In this document: positions 21,799 to 32,710 of the stretch, one piece after another
How the letters are laid out: every line of letters begins with the position of its first letter
Numbering within the stretch: the first letter of the stretch is position 1
DNA from: Defluviicoccus sp.
Lineage (GTDB): Bacteria > Pseudomonadota > Alphaproteobacteria > MPNO01
NCBI GenBank assembly: GCA_022823775.1
Contig: JAJEHI010000135.1
Location: forward strand, 1 to 64,000
Direction: 5' to 3'
DNA length: 64,000 bases
Notes under the pieces: model-generated
The model's database searches: none
Told to the model about the DNA's origin: nothing
Seen by the model: the letters and a program-made list of their open reading frames with translations, nothing else
Translations under genes and position numbers: made by a program

Positions 21799-23211
21799 GT
21801 GACGCGATTCTTCGACGAAATGAGCCTGCCGGACGGGGAGGTGCGCGGCGCCTACCGGGCGCTGGCCCAATGGCTCGAGGACACCCCCGTCGAGCGCCTC
21901 AAGTCGAAGCGCGACGAGGCCGAGATGCTGTTCCGCCGTCTCGGCATAACCTTTCTGGTCTACGGCCAGGAGGGCGGCGCGGAGCGGCTGATCCCGTTCG
22001 ACATCATCCCGCGGATTTTCTCCGCCAGGGAATGGGAACATCTGTCCGCCGGGCTGATTCAGCGCGTGCGCGCGCTCAACATGTTCGTCCACGACATCTA
22101 TCACGAGCGCGAAATCATCCGCGCCGGCGCGCTGCCCGCCGAGACCCTTCTGGCCAACGCCCTGATCGAACCGCACATGCACGGTCTCGACGTGCCGCGC
22201 GACGTCTATGTCCACGTCGCGGGGATCGACATCGTCCGCGTCGCCGAAGACCGGTTCTACGTGCTGGAGGACAATCTCCGCTCGCCGTCCGGCGTCTCCT
22301 ACATGCTGGAGAACCGCAACACGATGATGAGGCTGTTCCCCGACCTGTTCGCCAGCGTCGACGTGCAGGCGGTCGAGCACTACCCCCAGGAGCTCCTGCG
22401 CAACCTCCGCGCCACGGCCCCGGCGGGCGTGGACGATCCCACCGTGGTCGTGCTCACCCCCGGCTCCTACAACAGCGCCTATTTCGAGCACGCCTTCCTC
22501 GCCGACCAGATGGGGGTCGAGCTGGTCGAGGGGCAGGACCTCACGGTGCGCGACGGCCAGGTGCTGATGCGGACCATCGAAGGCCTCAAGCGGGTCGACG
22601 TGATCTACCGACGGATCAACGACGAATTCATGGACCCTCTGGTCTTCCGCCCGGATTCGACGCTTGGCGTGCCGGGAGTCCTGTCGGTCTGCCGCGGCGG
22701 CCGAGTGACGCTCGCGAACGCGTTCGGCACCGGCTTCGCCGACGACAAGTCGATCTACCCGTTCGTGCCGGACGTCATCCGCTTCTATTTGAGCGAGGAG
22801 CCGATTCTCGAGAATGTCGAGACCTACGTGCTGCGCAAGCCCGACGATCTTGCCTATACGCTGGAACATCTCCCGGACCTCGTGGTCAAGGAGGTCCACG
22901 GTTCCGGCGGTTACGGCATGCTGGTCGGCCCGATGAGCACGGCCGGGGAGCGCGAGGCCTATCGCGCCCGGATACTCGACTGCCCCGAGAATTTCATCGC
23001 CCAGCCGACGCTTGCATTGTCGCACTGCCCGACATTCGTCGACGAAGGCATAGCGCCCCGCCACGTCGACCTCCGCCCCTATGTGCTGAGCGGGGAGACG
23101 GTCAGCGTCGTTCCTTGCGGGCTGACCCGCGTCGCGCTGACCGAGGGCTCGCTGGTGGTGAACTCCTCCCAGGGCGGCGGGACCAAGGACACGTGGGTGC
23201 TCGATTCATGA
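21799..23211 (+). CDS. Circularly permuted ATP-grasp protein (DUF404/DUF407)
   Basis: Predicted ATP-dependent carboxylate-amine ligase of the circularly permuted ATP-grasp family, which is regularly encoded beside alpha-E, transglutaminase-like and Anbu genes. Recognisable ATP-grasp segments are YVLEDNLRSPSGVSYM (about 152-167) and VKEVHGSGGYGMLVGP (about 364-379), the latter the glycine-rich loop. The start is GTG 21799, preceded by GGAGGGAG; the 470-residue product then begins VTRFFDEMSLPDG, typical for the family. The stop overlaps the next ATG in ATGA. Substrate unknown. Confidence 0.88.
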   Translation: MTRFFDEMSLPDGEVRGAYRALAQWLEDTPVERLKSKRDEAEMLFRRLGITFLVYGQEGGAERLIPFDIIPRIFSAREWEHLSAGLIQRVRALNMFVHDIYHEREIIRAGALPAETLLANALIEPHMHGLDVPRDVYVHVAGIDIVRVAEDRFYVLEDNLRSPSGVSYMLENRNTMMRLFPDLFASVDVQAVEHYPQELLRNLRATAPAGVDDPTVVVLTPGSYNSAYFEHAFLADQMGVELVEGQDLTVRDGQVLMRTIEGLKRVDVIYRRINDEFMDPLVFRPDSTLGVPGVLSVCRGGRVTLANAFGTGFADDKSIYPFVPDVIRFYLSEEPILENVETYVLRKPDDLAYTLEHLPDLVVKEVHGSGGYGMLVGPMSTAGEREAYRARILDCPENFIAQPTLALSHCPTFVDEGIAPRHVDLRPYVLSGETVSVVPCGLTRVALTEGSLVVNSSQGGGTKDTWVLDS

Positions 23212-24173
23212 CCATGCTCGGCCGCACCGCGAACCAGCTCTACTGGATGGCGCGCTATATCGAGCGGGCCGAGAACATGGCCCGGCTGATCGACGTCGCC
23301 AACCGGATGGTGCTGCTCGACGTTCCGGGCCAGGCGCACGAGTCGGTATGGGGTTCGACGCTGGAGGTGGCGGGCTACCCCGAGGATTTCGTCACCTTCG
23401 GAGGGCAGATCTCAAGCTCCGGCGTCGTTTTGTTTCTTGCCTTCGACGACGGATTTCCGTCCAGCATCTTTTCCTCCATTCGCGCGGCGCGCGAGAACGC
23501 CCGGGCGCTCAGGGTGTCGATCACCAGCGAGATGTGGGAGAGCATCAACACCACCTGGCTGGAACTGCGCGACTACGACAGCAGGACGCTGTTCAACGGC
23601 GGCGTGCGGGACTTCTGCGACTGGGTGAAGGAGCGCACCCATTCCTTCCGAGGCGTGACCGATGCGACGATGCTGCGCGACGAAAGCTACGCGTTCCTCG
23701 ATATGGGTCTCGCCGTCGAGCGCGCGGACAACACGGCCCGGCTGCTCGATTCGAAATACCATGTATTGCTTCCCAGGGACGAACATGTCGGCGGTTCCGT
23801 CGACTACTACCAGTGGGGTGCCGTTCTGCGCTCGCTGAGCGCTTTCCGCGCCTATCACAAGATCTACTCCGACGTGATCGAGCCGCGCCGGGTGGCGGAG
23901 CTGCTGCTGCTGCGGGGCGACATGCCGCGCTCGCTGATGGCGTGTTTCGACCGCATCGCGGGCCAGCTCGAGTCGCTGTGCCAGGGGCGGCCGCAGGAGT
24001 GCCAGCGGATCGCCGGCGAGATTCATGCGAGCCTGCGCTTCGGCCGGATCGACGACATTTTCCGCCAGGGGCTGCACGAGTTTCTGACCCGGTTCATCGC
24101 GCGCAATGCCGACCTCGGCGCCCAGATCGAGCACGACTTCATGATGCTGCAACGGTCCAGGATCCCCGTTTGA
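23208..24173 (+). CDS. Alpha-E domain protein (DUF403)
   Basis: All-helical 321-residue protein with the family opening MLGRTANQLYWMARYIERAE. Alpha-E proteins are genomic partners of circularly permuted ATP-grasp enzymes, sometimes fused to them; function is unproven, perhaps as a scaffold or carrier. Here it is a separate gene with 4-base overlap (ATGA) to the ATP-grasp gene upstream and a TGATG overlap to the transglutaminase gene downstream. A second ATG six bases into the gene (MLGRT) is an alternative start. Confidence 0.87.
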   Translation: MTMLGRTANQLYWMARYIERAENMARLIDVANRMVLLDVPGQAHESVWGSTLEVAGYPEDFVTFGGQISSSGVVLFLAFDDGFPSSIFSSIRAARENARALRVSITSEMWESINTTWLELRDYDSRTLFNGGVRDFCDWVKERTHSFRGVTDATMLRDESYAFLDMGLAVERADNTARLLDSKYHVLLPRDEHVGGSVDYYQWGAVLRSLSAFRAYHKIYSDVIEPRRVAELLLLRGDMPRSLMACFDRIAGQLESLCQGRPQECQRIAGEIHASLRFGRIDDIFRQGLHEFLTRFIARNADLGAQIEHDFMMLQRSRIPV

Positions 24174-24994
24174 TGCGGCTTTCGATCGTCCACCGCACGG
24201 CCTACCAGTACGATGCCGCGGTCTCGTTCGGGATCCAGTATTTGCGCCTGACGCCCTACGCCAACGCCTCCCAGCGGGTGATCCGCTGGACCGTCGAGGC
24301 GCCGGGGAAGCTGACCCGCTGGACCGATGCGTTCGGCAATTCGTGCGACACGCTGATCTTCGACGATCCGGGCGACCGGATCGAGATCGTCGCCGCGGGC
24401 GAGGTGGAGACGAGCGACACCACGGGCGTTCTGCCCGACGAACAGGGCGGCGTCCCGGTGGAGACCTATCTCCGCCCGACGCCGCTTACCGATGCCGACG
24501 AGACCGTCGCGGATTTCGCGGCGCCCCACGCCGAGGCCGTGTCGCGCGACCGCCTCGATGGCGCGCACCGGATCGCCACCGCGATCCGCGACCGGATCGA
24601 CTACCGCGAAGGCGCCACCGACGTACAGTCCTCCGCTTCCGAGGCGCTGCGAAACGGCTACGGCGTCTGCCAGGATCACGCGCACGTCTTCATCGCGGTG
24701 TGCCGCGCGCTGCATATCCCGGCACGCTATGTCAGCGGCTATCTCCATGTGGCGGACCGGGACGCGCCGGCGCCCGCGGGCCATGCGTGGGCGGCCGTCT
24801 GGATAGAAGGGCTGGGGTGGGTCAGTTTCGATGTCGCCAACCGCACCTGCGGCACCGAGTGCTATGTCGGCACCGCCGTCGGCCTCGATTACGAAAGCGC
24901 CTGTCCGATGCGCGGTATCCGCGAAGGCGGAGAGTCGGCGGAACGGTTGAGCGTCTCGGTGGATGTCAGGGAAAAGCGGCGACCCGCATCCTGA
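24173..24994 (+). CDS. Transglutaminase-like cysteine peptidase family protein
   Basis: 273-residue protein with a bacterial transglutaminase-like N-terminal domain (about 1-100) and the papain-like transglutaminase core. The triad is intact: Cys166 (GYGVCQDHAH), His204 (AGHAWAAVW) and Asp220 (WVSFDVAN). Such proteins may act as peptidases or acyl transferases. The start ATG shares a base with the upstream stop and 44 bases separate it from the Anbu gene. Substrate unknown. Confidence 0.88.
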   Translation: MRLSIVHRTAYQYDAAVSFGIQYLRLTPYANASQRVIRWTVEAPGKLTRWTDAFGNSCDTLIFDDPGDRIEIVAAGEVETSDTTGVLPDEQGGVPVETYLRPTPLTDADETVADFAAPHAEAVSRDRLDGAHRIATAIRDRIDYREGATDVQSSASEALRNGYGVCQDHAHVFIAVCRALHIPARYVSGYLHVADRDAPAPAGHAWAAVWIEGLGWVSFDVANRTCGTECYVGTAVGLDYESACPMRGIREGGESAERLSVSVDVREKRRPAS

Positions 24995-25038
24995 ACCGGT
25001 CCGCATATCGATTTTCCGTCCGGGAGAACACCCAACCG

Positions 25039-25770
25039 ATGACATATTGCGTCGGTATTTTGCTCGATGAAGGGCTTGTGCTTGCCGCCGATACGAGAAC
25101 GGCGGCCGGCGTCGACCACGTAGCCTCGTTTCGTAAGCTCACCGTCTTCTCCGAACCGGGCGAACGTATGATCGCCCTGATGTCCGCCGGCAACCTCGCG
25201 ACCTCGCAGTCCGTGGTTTCGGTGGTTAGCGAGCGCCTCGGCACCCGCGAAGGCCAGGACAGCATCTTCGAGTCTTCGAGCATGTTCAACGCCGCGAGGA
25301 TCGTCGGATCCGTGCTCAGGGAAGTGATGGAAACGGATGCCGAGACGGTGCGCGCATCGGGAGCCGATCCCTGGACGAGCTTTCTCGTCGCGGGCCAGAT
25401 AACCGGCCGCCCGCCGCGTCTCTTCCAGATCTACGAGGCGGGAAACTTCATCGAGGCAACGCCCGAGACCCCCTTCCTGCAGATCGGCGAGACCAAGTAC
25501 GGAAAGCCGATCCTCGACCGGGTCGTGCGCTACGGCATGCCGCTGGCCGACGCGGCCAAGGCGGCGTTGATCTCGTTCGATTCGACGATGCGCAGCAACA
25601 TCTCGGTCGGGCCGCCCATCGATCTCATGGTCTATCGGCGCGACGCGTTCGACGGAGGAACCCGGATCGAGGTAACGGCCGACGACGCCTATCTCCGCAG
25701 GATGCGGCAGGCGTTCAGCGACGGGATTACCGCTCTGTTCGAGAGTATCGAAGCGCCGCCGGTCGCCTGA
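25039..25770 (+). CDS. Anbu proteasome-like protease
   Basis: Anbu (ancestral beta subunit) is an Ntn-hydrolase related to proteasome beta and HslV. The 243-residue product begins MTYCVGILL: removal of Met would expose the catalytic Thr directly, with no propeptide, as reported for Anbu. Asp18 (AADTR) and Lys33 (FRKL) match proteasome Asp17 and Lys33 positions closely. It ends the ATP-grasp/alpha-E/transglutaminase run, an association typical of Anbu. I recognise no partner unfoldase in the window. The natural substrate of Anbu is not established. Confidence 0.88.
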   Translation: MTYCVGILLDEGLVLAADTRTAAGVDHVASFRKLTVFSEPGERMIALMSAGNLATSQSVVSVVSERLGTREGQDSIFESSSMFNAARIVGSVLREVMETDAETVRASGADPWTSFLVAGQITGRPPRLFQIYEAGNFIEATPETPFLQIGETKYGKPILDRVVRYGMPLADAAKAALISFDSTMRSNISVGPPIDLMVYRRDAFDGGTRIEVTADDAYLRRMRQAFSDGITALFESIEAPPVA

Positions 25771-25785
25771 GCCCGGGCCGCGCCG

Positions 25786-25813
25786 TTGACAATGCCGGCT
25801 TCGCGGCTATAGT
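25786..25813 (+). promoter_or_regulatory. Sigma-70-type promoter for rplU-rpmA
   Basis: TTGACA at 25786-25791 and TATAGT at 25808-25813, spaced by 16 bases, lie about 95 bases before the rplU ATG in the only sizeable gap between Anbu and the ribosomal genes. This is the best housekeeping promoter match that I found in the window. Confidence 0.7.
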
Positions 25814-25868
25814 CCCGCCTTCGCTCAGCGCGGGTCTACTGCACCGTTTCCGCTCAGGTTGCGGAACG
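25814..25868 (+). promoter_or_regulatory. Structured rplU leader with two hairpins
   Basis: The predicted 5' leader holds CCCGC/GCGGG (25814-25818 with 25830-25834) and a second stem, CGTTTCCGC with GCGGAACG (25845-25853 with 25861-25868, one T bulged). They could be an autogenous L21 regulatory site or merely GC-rich background. No known RNA family was matched. Confidence 0.35.
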
Positions 25869-25906
25869 CACGATCCGGGCCGGGCTTTCTCTAATCGGTC
25901 GGAACG

Positions 25907-26278
25907 ATGTTTGCAGTCGTACGTACAGGCGGGAAGCAATACCGCGTCAGCAAGGACGATGTGATCAAGGTCGAGCGCCTGGAGGGCGAGCCCGGCGCCG
26001 CGATCGAGCTGGATCAGGTCCTTATGCTCGACGACGGAAAGGGACCGACCGTCGGAAGCCCCCTCGTGGACGGCGCCCGCGTCGCCGCGACCGTGCTCGA
26101 CCAGACCCGGGCCGACAAGATCGTCGTCTTCAAGAAGAAGCGCCGCAAGAACTACCGGCGCAAGCACGGCCACCGTCAGCACCAGACGGTGCTTCGCATC
26201 ACCGATATCCTGTCCGGGGGCTCCGCGACCGGCGCCGATGCGCCCGAAGACAGCAAGGGCGAAGAGGAGAATTCGTAA
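25907..26278 (+). CDS. rplU: 50S ribosomal protein L21
   Basis: Ribosomal protein bound to 23S r[17 protein letters not shown] is the standard start, and the basic [16 protein letters not shown] segment (about 77-92) is the RNA-binding hallmark. The acidic tail after residue 105 makes it slightly longer (123 aa) than E. coli L21, common in alphaproteobacteria. Its stop overlaps the rpmA start (TAATG). Confidence 0.97.
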   Translation: MFAVVRTGGKQYRVSKDDVIKVERLEGEPGAAIELDQVLMLDDGKGPTVGSPLVDGARVAATVLDQTRADKIVVFKKKRRKNYRRKHGHRQHQTVLRITDILSGGSATGADAPEDSKGEEENS

Positions 26279-26535
26279 TGGCGCACAAGAAAGCCGGCGG
26301 CAGCTCCCGCAACGGCCGCGATTCGGCGGGCCGGAGACTTGGAGTCAAGAAGGCCGGCGGACAGGCGGTGATCCCCGGAAATATCATCATCCGCCAGCGC
26401 GGCACCAAGTACCATCCGGGCGAGAATGTCGGCCTCGGCAAGGACCACACGATCTTCGCCACCGCCGCCGGCCGGGTCGCGTTTCGGCGCCGCGCCAACA
26501 AGCGGGTCCACGTTTCCGTCGATACCGCCCAATAG
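26278..26535 (+). CDS. rpmA: 50S ribosomal protein L27
   Basis: Ribosomal protein L27, near the peptidyl transferase centre. [16 protein letters not shown] is diagnostic and the 85-residue length normal. There is no cleavable N-terminal extension of the Firmicutes kind. 30 bases precede obgE; the acetyltransferase gene often found between rpmA and obgE in alphaproteobacteria is absent. Confidence 0.97.
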   Translation: MAHKKAGGSSRNGRDSAGRRLGVKKAGGQAVIPGNIIIRQRGTKYHPGENVGLGKDHTIFATAAGRVAFRRRANKRVHVSVDTAQ

Positions 26536-28688
<2,153 letters not shown>

Positions 28689-28700
28689 AGGGAGGGCAGG

Positions 28701-29984
28701 GTGGCAACCCAGGACGTTGTCGACCGGGCCGATACCGACGCCCTGATGGAACGTCTGGCGCGCGATGCCAAGGCGGCGGCGCGGGCGCTCGGCGAGCACG
28801 GTGCCGGGGACAAGAACCGGGCTCTCCGAGCGGCGGCGCGGCGGATCAGGTCGAGCGAGAACGCGCTGCTCTCGGCCAATGCGGAGGATCTTGCGACCGT
28901 CGATAAGACGCGCCTGTCAGAGGCCTTCGTCGACCGGCTCAAGCTGACGCCGGCCCGGATCGAGGCCATGGCGGCGGGAATCGAGGCGGTGGCGGCGCTC
29001 GACGACCCCGTCGGCGAGGTAATGGCGGCCTGGGACCGTCCGAACGGACTCCACATAGAACGGGTCCGAGTTCCGCTGGGCGTGATCGGGATCGTCTACG
29101 AGTCGCGGCCCAACGTGACGGCGGATGCCGGCGCGCTCTGTCTCAAGTCGGGAAACGCCGCCATCCTTCGCGGCGGATCGGAGAGCTATCGTTCCTCGAA
29201 GGCCATCGTCGATTGCCTGCAGGCCGGGCTGGAGGAGGCGGGATTGCCCACGGCGGCGATCCAGACGGTGCCCACGACCGACCGTGCGGCGGTCGGCGCG
29301 ATGCTGACCATGTCCGACCTGATCGACATCATCGTCCCGCGCGGCGGGAAGTCGCTGATCGAACGGGTCCAGCGCGAGAGCCGGATACCGGTCATCGCTC
29401 ATCTCGACGGCAACTGCCATGTCTATGTCGAGCGCGGCGCCGATCCCGAGACCGCGCGAAGCGTCGCCTTCAACGCCAAGATGCGAAGACCCGGAATCTG
29501 CGGCGCGGCGGAGACGCTGCTCGTCGACCGCGCCGTCGCGCCCGACATCCTGCCGCCGATCCTCGACGACCTCGCCCGGGCCGGATGCGAGTTGCGCGGC
29601 TGCGACGAGACGCGGGCGCTCGACGGCCGCGTGGTGCCGGCCGAGGACAGCGACTGGGATACCGAGTATCTCGACGCGATCATCGCGGTGAAGCAGGTCG
29701 ACGGTCTCGACGATGCCATCGCCCATATCAACACCCACGGTTCGCACCATACCGACGCGATCGTCACCGCCGACGAAGCCGCGGCCGAGCGTTTCCTCGG
29801 CGCGGTCGATTCCGCGATCGTCCTTCACAACGCCTCCACCCAGTTCGCCGACGGCGGAGAGTTCGGCATGGGGGCGGAAATCGGCATTTCGACCGGGCGG
29901 CTCCACGCGCGGGGGCCGGTCGGGGTAGAACAGCTCACCACCTTCAAATATGTGGTGCGCGGGTCCGGGCAGGTCCGGCCCTGA
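28701..29984 (+). CDS. proA: Glutamate-5-semialdehyde dehydrogenase (gamma-glutamyl phosphate reductase)
   Basis: Second enzyme of proline synthesis; reduces gamma-glutamyl phosphate with NADPH. The catalytic cysteine is in [12 protein letters not shown], at about residue 268. Length 427 is normal. Start is GTG 28701 after GGAGGG. The stop codon TGA at 29982 overlaps a candidate CTG start for nadD. Confidence 0.95.
   Translation: MATQDVVDRADTDALMERLARDAKAAARALGEHGAGDKNRALRAAARRIRSSENALLSANAEDLATVDKTRLSEAFVDRLKLTPARIEAMAAGIEAVAALDDPVGEVMAAWDRPNGLHIERVRVPLGVIGIVYESRPNVTADAGALCLKSGNAAILRGGSESYRSSKAIVDCLQAGLEEAGLPTAAIQTVPTTDRAAVGAMLTMSDLIDIIVPRGGKSLIERVQRESRIPVIAHLDGNCHVYVERGADPETARSVAFNAKMRRPGICGAAETLLVDRAVAPDILPPILDDLARAGCELRGCDETRALDGRVVPAEDSDWDTEYLDAIIAVKQVDGLDDAIAHINTHGSHHTDAIVTADEAAAERFLGAVDSAIVLHNASTQFADGGEFGMGAEIGISTGRLHARGPVGVEQLTTFKYVVRGSGQVRP
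29969..29983 (+). promoter_or_regulatory. Candidate nadD ribosome site and CTG start overlapping the proA stop
   Basis: GCAGG at 29969-29973 lies seven bases before CTG 29981, which shares two bases with the proA TGA. The reading frame continues openly into NadD and supplies the N-terminal residues ([20 protein letters not shown]) that are missing if GTG 30032 is used. CTG starts are rare, so this is a proposal. Confidence 0.4.
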
Positions 29985-30031
29985 CGCTTTACACGTCGAT
30001 TCGCCGCGGTCTGGACGCGCCGGGGCTCAGG

Positions 30032-30649
30032 GTGGGTTTGCTGGGCGGGTCGTTCAATCCCGCCCACGACGGCCATCGCCACATCTCGATTCTGGCGCTC
30101 AAGCATCTCAGGCTGGACGAGGTGTGGTGGATGGTCTCGCCGCAGAATCCGCTAAAGCCGACCGCCGGAATGGCCCCTTTCGAGGAGCGTCTGGCGAGTG
30201 CCGAAGCGCTCGCCGAGCACCCCGCGATTTCGGTGACCGACATCGAGCTGCGGCTCGGCACGCGCTATACCGCCGACACGCTTGCCGCGCTCGACTTCTG
30301 CTTTCCGCGCATGCATTTCGTCTGGATCATGGGCGCGGACAATCTGGTGCAGATCGCGCAATGGAAGAGATGGACCAGGATCTTCAACCTGGTCCCGATC
30401 GCCGTGTTCGACCGCGCGCCCTATTCCTTCGACGCGCTGGCCGGAAAGGCGGCGCAGGCATTCTCCAGGTTCAAGTCGCGGCCGCAGGATGCGCACAAGC
30501 TGGCGGAGGCGAGGCCGCCCGCGTGGACGTTTTTCCACACCCGGCTGCACCCGGCTTCGGCGACCGAAATCCGCGCGGGAAGGACGCTGGACCGGGCCTC
30601 CCGTAACGCGGGCACGGCAGCGGTCCGTCGGTCCGTCGGCTTGACCTAA
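30032..30649 (+). CDS. nadD: Nicotinate-nucleotide adenylyltransferase
   Basis: Adenylates nicotinate mononucleotide in NAD synthesis. GGSFNPAHDGH is the nucleotidyltransferase loop with the HxGH-like motif, and SATEIRAG near the C-terminus corresponds to the usual ISSTEIR. GTG 30032 is the closest conventional start (205 aa) but leaves only two residues before the first strand and has a poor ribosome site. Relatives normally have 10-25 more residues; a CTG at 29981, overlapping the proA stop in CTGA and preceded by AGG at 29971, would restore them (222 aa). No ATG lies between. The gene is followed by a foreign-looking TauD/TRAP cassette instead of rsfS. Confidence 0.85.
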   Translation: MGLLGGSFNPAHDGHRHISILALKHLRLDEVWWMVSPQNPLKPTAGMAPFEERLASAEALAEHPAISVTDIELRLGTRYTADTLAALDFCFPRMHFVWIMGADNLVQIAQWKRWTRIFNLVPIAVFDRAPYSFDALAGKAAQAFSRFKSRPQDAHKLAEARPPAWTFFHTRLHPASATEIRAGRTLDRASRNAGTAAVRRSVGLT

Positions 30650-30663
30650 CAGTAGCGCGAATT

Positions 30664-30681
30664 GCGCCTCCGAGGAGGCGC
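30664..30681 (+). repeat. GC-rich palindrome after nadD
   Basis: GCGCCTCC-GA-GGAGGCGC is a perfect 8-bp inverted repeat 14 bases after the nadD stop. It has no T-run, so an intrinsic terminator is doubtful; it sits at the left edge of the TauD/TRAP cassette. Confidence 0.5.
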
Positions 30682-30739
30682 GTGCTAGCCTTCGATCGCC
30701 TCGGAAACGGGCTTCCGAACGGAAGATTGGAGGTAAGAC

Positions 30740-31618
30740 ATGGCGCAGCTTGCCGAGCGGAGCCGCCCCGAACCGGCGGAAAGCGAAATCGAGGTCCTTC
30801 CGATCGAACCCACGATCGGCGCCGAAATACGCGGCGTCGACCTTTCCCTGCCGCTCTCCGACCCGACCGTCGCCGCCATCCACGACGCGCTGATGGACCG
30901 CAAGGTCGTTTTCTTCCGCGACCAGAACATCACGCCCGAACAGCATCTCGCCTTCGGCCGCAGGTTCGGCGAAGTCAGCGTCCACCCCTTCGTTCCGCAT
31001 CTCGAACACCTTCCCGAAGTCATCGTGCTCGACAACCACAAGGACAACCCGGTGTTCTCGACCGATATCTGGCATTCGGACGAGACGTTCCGCGAAGAGC
31101 CCCCGATGGGCTCGATCCTTCGCTGCGTCACTATCCCGCCGGTCGGGGGCGACACGATGTGGGCCGATATGTGCGCGGCTTACGAGGGCCTGAGTGACCG
31201 CATGCAGAGCTTCCTCTCGAGCCTCGAAGCGATCCACGACTTCAAGAATTTCCGCCACAAGTTCGACCATATGGAACCGCGCGCCCGCCACGCGAAGCTC
31301 GCCGAGATGGAGATCGAGCTCCCCAACCCCGCCCACCCCGTGATCCGCACCCACCCCGTCACCGGACGCAAGGCGGTGTTCGTGAACGAGCAGTTCACCA
31401 TCGGCATCAAGGACATGCGGAAGGACGAGAGCAGGGCGCTGCTCGAGTTCCTGTTCACCCTGCCGCGTATTCCGGAATATCAGTTCCGGTTCAGGTGGGA
31501 GCCGGATTCGATCGTCTTCTGGGACAACCCGTCGACCCAGCACTATGCCGCCAACGACTACTATCCCGTCAGGCGCACCATGCAGCGGGTGACCATCAAG
31601 GGCGGCAGGCCGTTCTGA
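30740..31618 (+). CDS. TauD/TfdA family Fe(II)/2-oxoglutarate dioxygenase
   Basis: Non-haem iron dioxygenase coupling 2-oxoglutarate decarboxylation to substrate hydroxylation. Iron ligands are His112 and Asp114 (WHSDETF) and His268 (STQHYAAND); Arg279 and Arg283 in VRRTMQR correspond to the 2-oxoglutarate and substrate-carboxylate/sulfonate arginines of TauD. At 292 residues it is of normal length. A good ribosome site (GGAGG) precedes ATG 30740. It lies 37 bases before a TRAP transporter, so it probably acts on an imported acid or sulfonate; the exact substrate cannot be read from sequence. TfdA-, TauD- and AtsK-like activities are all possible. Confidence 0.87.
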   Translation: MAQLAERSRPEPAESEIEVLPIEPTIGAEIRGVDLSLPLSDPTVAAIHDALMDRKVVFFRDQNITPEQHLAFGRRFGEVSVHPFVPHLEHLPEVIVLDNHKDNPVFSTDIWHSDETFREEPPMGSILRCVTIPPVGGDTMWADMCAAYEGLSDRMQSFLSSLEAIHDFKNFRHKFDHMEPRARHAKLAEMEIELPNPAHPVIRTHPVTGRKAVFVNEQFTIGIKDMRKDESRALLEFLFTLPRIPEYQFRFRWEPDSIVFWDNPSTQHYAANDYYPVRRTMQRVTIKGGRPF

Positions 31619-31655
31619 CCGACACAACCGCCAACCGACGAATGGGAGGGAACAG

Positions 31656-32693
31656 ATGAGCGTGATGCGCGGAATTGCGGGCGTCGCGGCACTCGCGGTG
31701 CTCGGCGCGGTTTCTCCGTTCGGGTCTTCGGGTCCGGCCGAAGCGCAGGAGATCACCCTGCGCGTGCACAATTTCAACTCGCCCAAGGCTATCGCCAACC
31801 GCCTCTTCATGCGGCCCTGGGCGAAGGAGATCGAGAAGAAGTCGGGCGGCAAGGTGAAGGTCCAGGTCTTCCCGGCGATGCAGCTCGGCGGCAAGCCATC
31901 GGATCTTTACGGCCAGGCGCGGGACGGGGTGGTCGATATCGTCTGGACGCTTCCCGGCTACTCGCCCGGCCGCTTTCCGTTGACCGAGGTGTTCGAGCTG
32001 CCCTTCGTCGCCGGCGACGCGGTGGCGACCAGCCAGGCGTTGACCGAGTTCCACGGCAAGTGGATGAAGGACGAGTACAAGGACACGCAACCTCTCGTGT
32101 TCCATGCCACGGCTCGGGGTCACATCCACACCGCGAAGAAGCCCATCCGGAAGCTCGAGGACCTGAAGGGCATGAAGATGCGCGCGCCTTCGCGGGCGAG
32201 CGCCGCGATGCTGAGAGCGCTCGGCACGGTCCCGGTCGGCATGCCGATTCCCAAGGTGTACGAGGCGTTGTCGCGGGGCGTGGTGGAGGGAACCTGGATT
32301 CCCTGGACCATCATGCGTCCGTTCCGTCTTCACGAGGTGACCAAGTATCACACCGAGGTCGCGCTCTCCTGCGCGCTCTTCCTGATGACGATGAACAAGA
32401 AGCGATACGACGGGCTGCCGGCCGACATCCGCAAGATCGTCGACGACAGTACGGGAATGGCGCTCGCCAGGCGGCTCGGCCGGATGTGGCAGGACGATGA
32501 GAAGCCCGGACGCGCGCTCGCGGTCAAGCGGGGAGACCAGATCCTGGCCCTCAGCGACGCCGAGCGCGAGCGCTGGAGGAAGATCACCCAGAAGGTCGTC
32601 GACGCCTGGATCGAGAAGGTCTCCAAGAAAGGACATGACGGCAAGGCGCTGGTCGCCGACGCGAAGCGGCTGGTCGCCAAGTACAGCAAGTAG
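31656..32693 (+). CDS. TRAP transporter substrate-binding protein (DctP family)
   Basis: Periplasmic solute receptor of a TRAP transporter. A signal peptide covers residues 1-30, with likely cleavage at AEAQE. The mature domain has DctP features such as the MQLGGKPSDLYGQARDGVVD stretch and MKMRAPSRAS with the conserved ligand-binding arginine. Length 345 is normal. ATG follows GGGAGGGA. It forms one unit with the two permease genes downstream (17-base gap to the small permease). Ligand unknown. Confidence 0.88.
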   Translation: MSVMRGIAGVAALAVLGAVSPFGSSGPAEAQEITLRVHNFNSPKAIANRLFMRPWAKEIEKKSGGKVKVQVFPAMQLGGKPSDLYGQARDGVVDIVWTLPGYSPGRFPLTEVFELPFVAGDAVATSQALTEFHGKWMKDEYKDTQPLVFHATARGHIHTAKKPIRKLEDLKGMKMRAPSRASAAMLRALGTVPVGMPIPKVYEALSRGVVEGTWIPWTIMRPFRLHEVTKYHTEVALSCALFLMTMNKKRYDGLPADIRKIVDDSTGMALARRLGRMWQDDEKPGRALAVKRGDQILALSDAERERWRKITQKVVDAWIEKVSKKGHDGKALVADAKRLVAKYSK

Positions 32694-32710
32694 GACCGAG
32701 GCTCCGGCGG

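Noticed and set aside
30740-31618. Naming the dioxygenase tauD and the cassette a taurine system
   Set aside because: Iron and 2-oxoglutarate ligands are shared by the whole TauD/TfdA family; nothing visible proves taurine as substrate.
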